A stretch of 8,547 bases of DNA from Candidatus Gerdarchaeota archaeon. Lineage in GTDB: Archaea > Asgardarchaeota > Heimdallarchaeia > JABLTI01. The stretch lies in contig JAEORM010000138.1 of the NCBI GenBank assembly GCA_016840905.1, positions 1-8,547 on the forward strand, written 5' to 3'. Positions 5,313-8,547 of the stretch are shown piece by piece. The first letter of the stretch is position 1; each line of letters starts with the position of its first letter. The position numbers were made by a program, and so were the translations under genes. A model generated the notes under the pieces. That model was not told where the DNA came from and searched no databases. It was given only the letters and a program-made list of their open reading frames with translations.

Positions 5313-5786
5313 TTACTGTTTCTTTTGATAAATCTTGATTAATTCTTCAATCCTTTTTATAACTTGAGGTATTACTCGACTGACTTCTGGAGAGAGTTCA
5401 ATACCCAATCCCTCCATTGTTTTAATTTGAATGCCGATGATTCGTATTTCTCGAGGTAAATCAAAATCTTTCAAAGTGTATGCTAATTTTAATGAGCTTA
5501 TTGCATCAAATCCATGAGTGGAACTCAATCCTGTAATTTCAGGTAGCATTTGATCATTAATTATAAATTCGATAATATCGCCAGGTTGATGATCAGCTAT
5601 TTTCACAGCATCAATTATTATGCCATATTTCCAACCATCTAGCATTAAAGCAATATCAATTCCACCTGTTCCTAAATCAGTTATTTTAATAGAATTAGGA
5701 TATTGATTCTTTGTTAAGTCTTGTATAATTCTAATTGCTACTCCATCATCAAAACGAGTGATATTTCCTAAACCAATTATGTGCAC
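5313..5786 (-). CDS. Hydrogenase maturation-type endopeptidase (M52/HybD-like family)
   Basis: The 157-residue protein matches the M52 endopeptidases that remove the C-terminal tail of the [NiFe]-hydrogenase large subunit after metal insertion. IIGLGNITRFDDGVAI (3-18) is the family N-terminal signature, with D14 in the place of the first metal ligand (Glu in HybD). IIIDAV (56-61) supplies D59, and LSSTHGFDAISSLKLA (87-102) supplies H91, the other two nickel-sensing positions. IGIQIKTMEGLGIELSPEV (117-135) matches the conserved C-terminal part. Length is normal for the family. Translation starts at GTG (5784-5786); an in-frame TAA lies directly before it, so no upstream extension is possible, and the canonical motif begins at once. 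No good ribosome binding site is seen. It lies 101 nt downstream of the membrane protease gene on the same strand. No hydrogenase subunit is in the window, so the substrate must be encoded elsewhere; coenzyme F420-reducing or soluble hydrogenases are candidates. Confidence 0.88.
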   Translation of the reverse strand: MHIIGLGNITRFDDGVAIRIIQDLTKNQYPNSIKITDLGTGGIDIALMLDGWKYGIIIDAVKIADHQPGDIIEFIINDQMLPEITGLSSTHGFDAISSLKLAYTLKDFDLPREIRIIGIQIKTMEGLGIELSPEVSRVIPQVIKRIEELIKIYQKKQ

Positions 5787-5894
5787 TTATTGATCGTTTA
5801 ATTCCCCAGTTTTTTGATCATTAGTGCTTTTGTTATTATTTGACAAATATTTTATCCAATCCTTAAGGTAGATTTCATAGACTTTGATTACATA
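5787..5894 (-). other. Unassigned open frame between the two minus-strand genes
   Basis: Reading leftward, one frame stays open for about 35 codons, from just inside the end of the membrane protease gene to a TAA (5787-5789) that directly abuts the GTG of the M52 peptidase. The translation (for example VYEIYLKDWIKYL, then a polar tail ending GELNDQ) looks protein-like, but it has no ATG. TTG at 5847-5849 is the only plausible start. It could be a C-terminal tail of the membrane protease left out of frame by one base, a tiny coupled gene, or chance. A similar chance open frame of 36 codons follows the Arf-like gene, which tempers the case. Confidence 0.15.
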
Positions 5895-7732
5895 TCAACA
5901 TATGGATGACGGATTATCTTAAATCGATAAACCAGATTAATAATCCAACTTGTTGCTTTCATTACCCCAACTATGAGGAAGATAGGTATCAACATTGTTG
6001 TAAAGAATCCTAACCAAGAAGCTGAAGGAACCTCAGCAGTCATGACTACTAAGGAAGCTATAAGATTATTAGTAATGTGAATGAACATGGATGATTCAAT
6101 ACCATATTTCACAAAAGCATAGCTGAGGAAAAAGCCCATAGCACCAGCTTGGACTATTTTCCAAGCTCCCCAACCACCAGTCCAACCATGCCAATGAGCA
6201 AAACCAAATATAATAGAGGAGCAACCCACCAATATCCATTCAGGAATACCGATTATTTTATATTTGCCTCTTAAAGCAAAAAGAATATCCTTATAGGATA
6301 ATTTTGCTTCATTTTGTAGCAAAAAGGCTTTCTGCTTTTTAGGAGCCATTATCTCATCTATTTTAGATTCTGTCTCCAATAATTTTTTAGAATTATCTAA
6401 TTTTGCGTGTTTATTTGAATATATTTGAATGATTAATCTAACAAAAATAACAAAGATCATTGGCCCACCTATTAGTATTAGCCGGAAGCTTAATTCCTCG
6501 AATATACCTGCCCAAGTAACTTGAATCATATATTCAAAAGGAGTATAGGTAACCTCTGTAGGAACATCTTCATTTGCAAAACCAGATAAAATTAAAGAAA
6601 TAACAATAGAAACAACATAAGATGCACATAATAATTCCATAGATTTGATAATAGGAGTATTTTTTATTTGATAAAAAATTGCAGGCATAGGACCTTTTCG
6701 TTCTTTCATAGCTCTAAATTGCTCGTTTCTTGATGTAAAATAAATGATTTGAGGTTGTTTTTGTGATTGGACTTCGGGAATATTTTCTGTTTCATCAAAC
6801 AAATCTAGTTTAGATTTTTCAATTGATTTCTTTTCGAGAGCTTTTCTGTTTTTCTTAATTAATCGTATAATAGATGGAACTATCAATAATAATATGCATA
6901 GAGTATAAATGCTAAAAATTATAGCAAAGAGGTTTACTACAGTCATTCCTGAAGGTATTAAATATATTTTGAAAAACCAAAACGCTTGATAAAAAGTATT
7001 TATTTCTGAGGGATTATAAAATACCCAACCTAATGCTGAAATAAATGAAATGATTACGATTACAGCTGAGAAAGAAATGAAAACTAATCTTAAGGTAAGA
7101 TAAAGACTTTTCCATGGTCTATATTGTTCTTTAGGTTTAATTAATGATAAACCACTTATTCCTAAAATAATAACAGGCGGGAGTATGAAACCTATCATAA
7201 CCGCATAATATTGAGGTAGGGTAAATAAACCTTCAAGCCCATAGTCGATTAATAATTCTTCAAAAACATCTGATGAAATCACAACCATTTCAATGATTAA
7301 ATAAATTAAACCTAGAGCAGCAAAGACTAAAGAAATAATACCTAAGACTTTAGCGGTATTTTTTCGTGATTCCATTTTTGCTATGCGTTGTTGTTCTAAC
7401 ATTTTTTGCTGTTGCTCTGGTGTTAAAGCATATGGCGGTTGAGTATACATAGACATTTGTGGACTCATCATTTGTACATTGGATTGAGTTGGTTTACCAA
7501 CAAATTTTAATGGGGCACCACATTTACCACAAAAAGTGCTATAAATAGGCATTTCCGAATTACATTTAGGACAAATTAATTTATCTACTAATGAGTTCCC
7601 ACATTTAATGCAGAAATAATGCCCTTTGATATTTCTCTCACCACATTTTGAACAGATAATTTCTGTAGATTCATTTACCACTTCTGGTTCCTTTGTCTCT
7701 GTAGAGTTATTTTCTTCATCCCTTTCAGTCAT
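5888..7732 (-). CDS. Double zinc-ribbon membrane protein with CPBP (Rce1/Abi-like) intramembrane protease domain
   Basis: The 614-residue protein has three parts. First, an acidic N-terminus is followed by two zinc ribbons: C27/C30/C41/C44 and C54/C57/C68/C71 (CSKCG...CIKCG, CPKCN...CGKCG). Then come a Gln/Pro/Met-rich linker (82-120) and several membrane helices at about 128-152, 175-198, 212-236 and 255-290. After a charged loop (291-360), a CPBP protease domain follows with all three family motifs: EELSFR (412-417, EExxxR), FGFAH (509-513, FxxxH) and HITNN (552-556, HxxxN). These glutamates and histidines form the active site in CPBP/Rce1 proteases, so catalysis inside the membrane is expected. 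A charged insertion at about 439-495 separates motifs 1 and 2, roughly 60 residues more than in Rce1. The ATG at 7730-7732 is preceded by a weak GTGAAG; the zinc ribbons soon after confirm the start region. Substrate is unknown; CAAX processing, bacteriocin-immunity-like or other roles are possible. Confidence 0.85.
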   Translation of the reverse strand: MTERDEENNSTETKEPEVVNESTEIICSKCGERNIKGHYFCIKCGNSLVDKLICPKCNSEMPIYSTFCGKCGAPLKFVGKPTQSNVQMMSPQMSMYTQPPYALTPEQQQKMLEQQRIAKMESRKNTAKVLGIISLVFAALGLIYLIIEMVVISSDVFEELLIDYGLEGLFTLPQYYAVMIGFILPPVIILGISGLSLIKPKEQYRPWKSLYLTLRLVFISFSAVIVIISFISALGWVFYNPSEINTFYQAFWFFKIYLIPSGMTVVNLFAIIFSIYTLCILLLIVPSIIRLIKKNRKALEKKSIEKSKLDLFDETENIPEVQSQKQPQIIYFTSRNEQFRAMKERKGPMPAIFYQIKNTPIIKSMELLCASYVVSIVISLILSGFANEDVPTEVTYTPFEYMIQVTWAGIFEELSFRLILIGGPMIFVIFVRLIIQIYSNKHAKLDNSKKLLETESKIDEIMAPKKQKAFLLQNEAKLSYKDILFALRGKYKIIGIPEWILVGCSSIIFGFAHWHGWTGGWGAWKIVQAGAMGFFLSYAFVKYGIESSMFIHITNNLIASLVVMTAEVPSASWLGFFTTMLIPIFLIVGVMKATSWIINLVYRFKIIRHPYVDM

Positions 7733-7796
7733 CTTTTCTTCACATCAAATAGCTAAATTCATTTACTCACTATAGTATAGAAAATTATTGGATAAC

Positions 7797-7807
7797 TTAA
7801 TTTTAAA
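7797..7807 (-). promoter_or_regulatory. Candidate TATA box for the membrane protease gene
   Basis: On the minus strand TTTAAAATTAA runs from 7807 to 7797, starting 75 nt before the ATG. It mirrors a near-identical element facing the opposite way at 7844-7855. TTTAAA-type cores are accepted archaeal TATA boxes. Confidence 0.35.
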
Positions 7808-7843
7808 GACTTCTGTATTCTTTGCTTTATCACCATTTAGCTG

Positions 7844-7855
7844 TTTAAAAATTAA
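7844..7855 (+). promoter_or_regulatory. Candidate TATA box for the HAD hydrolase gene
   Basis: TTTAAAAATTAA starts 74 nt before the ATG at 7918, matching the distance of the opposing element for the divergent gene. Together they form an inverted pair in the 185-nt divergent intergenic region. Confidence 0.35.
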
Positions 7856-7917
7856 TTTTCATAATAAAAAATTGACAAAGATTTTTGTCAGAAGATTAAA
7901 AGTGTTGGGTATTATTC

Positions 7918-8547
7918 ATGAGTAAAATTAGTGGCATATTATTGGATTTCGATGGTGTACTTTCATCAATTATAGTTAGATTAGGTTGGCCATTTTATCA
8001 TGCGATCAAAAAAGTAAAACCTTCAATAAGTAAAAATGAAATTTTATATTCTTTTAATGAAATAATGAAGATGTATTTGGACCAAGAAAAGAAAGGAGCT
8101 TTTTATGTTCTTAAAATGATTTTAAAAATCAGCCAACTTTTAAGATTAAATTACTTTCAGATATTTCGTTTTGTAATTTTTTTACTAATTCTGATTAAAA
8201 AGAATAATTACAATATTTCACCAGAAGAGCAGGCTGATGAAGTACTACATTTTGTTACGAAACGATATAAAACTGCTCTTATTACTCATGCTGAACGGGA
8301 AGTGATCTCTAAAGCTTGTCAAAAATTCACCTATCTAAAGGATATTGATATTATTATAACTCAACAAGATTTGAAATATACTAAACCGCATCCTTTTGGT
8401 TTGAACAAGGCGATGGAAGCTTTAGGATTGAATCCCAAAGAAACTATTTTCGTTGGTGATCTACCTCATGATATTCAAGCAGGCAAACGAGCGGGAACAT
8501 TAACCTGTGCTGTTGTGAATTTTCAAGGAGCAGAAAAAGATAAGAAA
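7918..8547 (+). CDS. HAD-superfamily hydrolase, partial (runs off right edge)
   Basis: The frame is open for 210 codons to the window edge. It carries all four HAD motifs: DFDGVL (10-15, nucleophile D10 and acid/base D12), ITHAE with T123 as motif II, K156 in TKPHPFGL as motif III, and VGDLPHDIQAGKRAG (179-193, D181 and D185) as motif IV. This matches the Mg-dependent phosphatases of the phosphoglycolate phosphatase-like group with a helical cap between motifs I and II. The cap (about 16-118) has an unusually hydrophobic helix, FQIFRFVIFLLILIK (80-94), which could contact a membrane or a lipid-like substrate or simply be buried. The C-terminus is missing, but little should remain since motif IV is reached. 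The ATG at 7918-7920 has no clear ribosome binding site; motif I begins 10 residues in, which supports it. The gene is divergent from the membrane protease. The substrate cannot be named. Confidence 0.85.
   Translation, partial: MSKISGILLDFDGVLSSIIVRLGWPFYHAIKKVKPSISKNEILYSFNEIMKMYLDQEKKGAFYVLKMILKISQLLRLNYFQIFRFVIFLLILIKKNNYNISPEEQADEVLHFVTKRYKTALITHAEREVISKACQKFTYLKDIDIIITQQDLKYTKPHPFGLNKAMEALGLNPKETIFVGDLPHDIQAGKRAGTLTCAVVNFQGAEKDKK

Noticed and set aside
4778..7732. Rce1-like protease maturing the nearby small GTPases
   Set aside because: None of the three GTPase-like proteins ends in a CAAX or any C-terminal cysteine motif, so direct processing is not supported.
1..8547. tRNA, rRNA, CRISPR array or insertion sequence
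   Set aside because: No regularly spaced repeats, transposase-like frame, terminal inverted repeats or tRNA-like cloverleaf was found on either strand; the intergenic regions are all below 200 nt.

Overview
The window most likely comes from an Asgard archaeon. It is AT-rich, several genes start with TTG or GTG behind a GGAG-type ribosome binding site, promoters look like TATA boxes, and it carries three eukaryote-like small GTPases within 3.6 kb, two of them fused to a roadblock/longin-type domain. No 16S rRNA or ribosomal marker is present, so the lineage (Loki-, Thor-, Heimdall- or other) cannot be fixed.

Layout: the left edge holds the start of a minus-strand winged-helix regulator (1-206). 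It is divergent from a GalT-family nucleotidyltransferase (365-1495). A plus-strand block of four genes follows: an Arf/Sar1-like GTPase with a C-terminal profilin-like-fold domain (1685-2650), a diverged paralogue of the same architecture with damaged G motifs (2783-3667), a protein with a longin-like N-terminus and a possible gelsolin-like C-terminus (3840-4643), and a Rab/Ras-like GTPase (4778-5305). Only 7 nt separate the last of these from a convergent minus-strand pair: a hydrogenase-maturation-type M52 endopeptidase (5313-5786) and a large membrane protein with two zinc ribbons and a CPBP (Rce1-like) protease domain (5888-7732). Divergent from it, a HAD-superfamily hydrolase runs off the right edge (7918-8547).

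The part most worth attention is 1685-5305. The two tandem GTPases keep their motifs at the same residue numbers (P-loop 29-37, DLG 72-74, NK 131-132), so they are clearly paralogues. One has near-intact motifs and the other has lost several guanine-binding and catalytic residues. A GTPase domain followed by a roadblock/longin-like domain, present as an unequal pair, resembles the eukaryotic Rag/Gtr heterodimer. The adjacent longin-like protein is the kind of fold found in Rag regulators such as Nprl2 and folliculin. This is a hypothesis from architecture and neighbourhood, not a demonstrated function.

The genes are spaced by about 100-190 nt with TATA-like elements before most of them, so they are probably separate transcription units rather than one tight operon. 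No tRNA, rRNA, CRISPR array, insertion sequence or gene-free stretch above 300 bases was seen.
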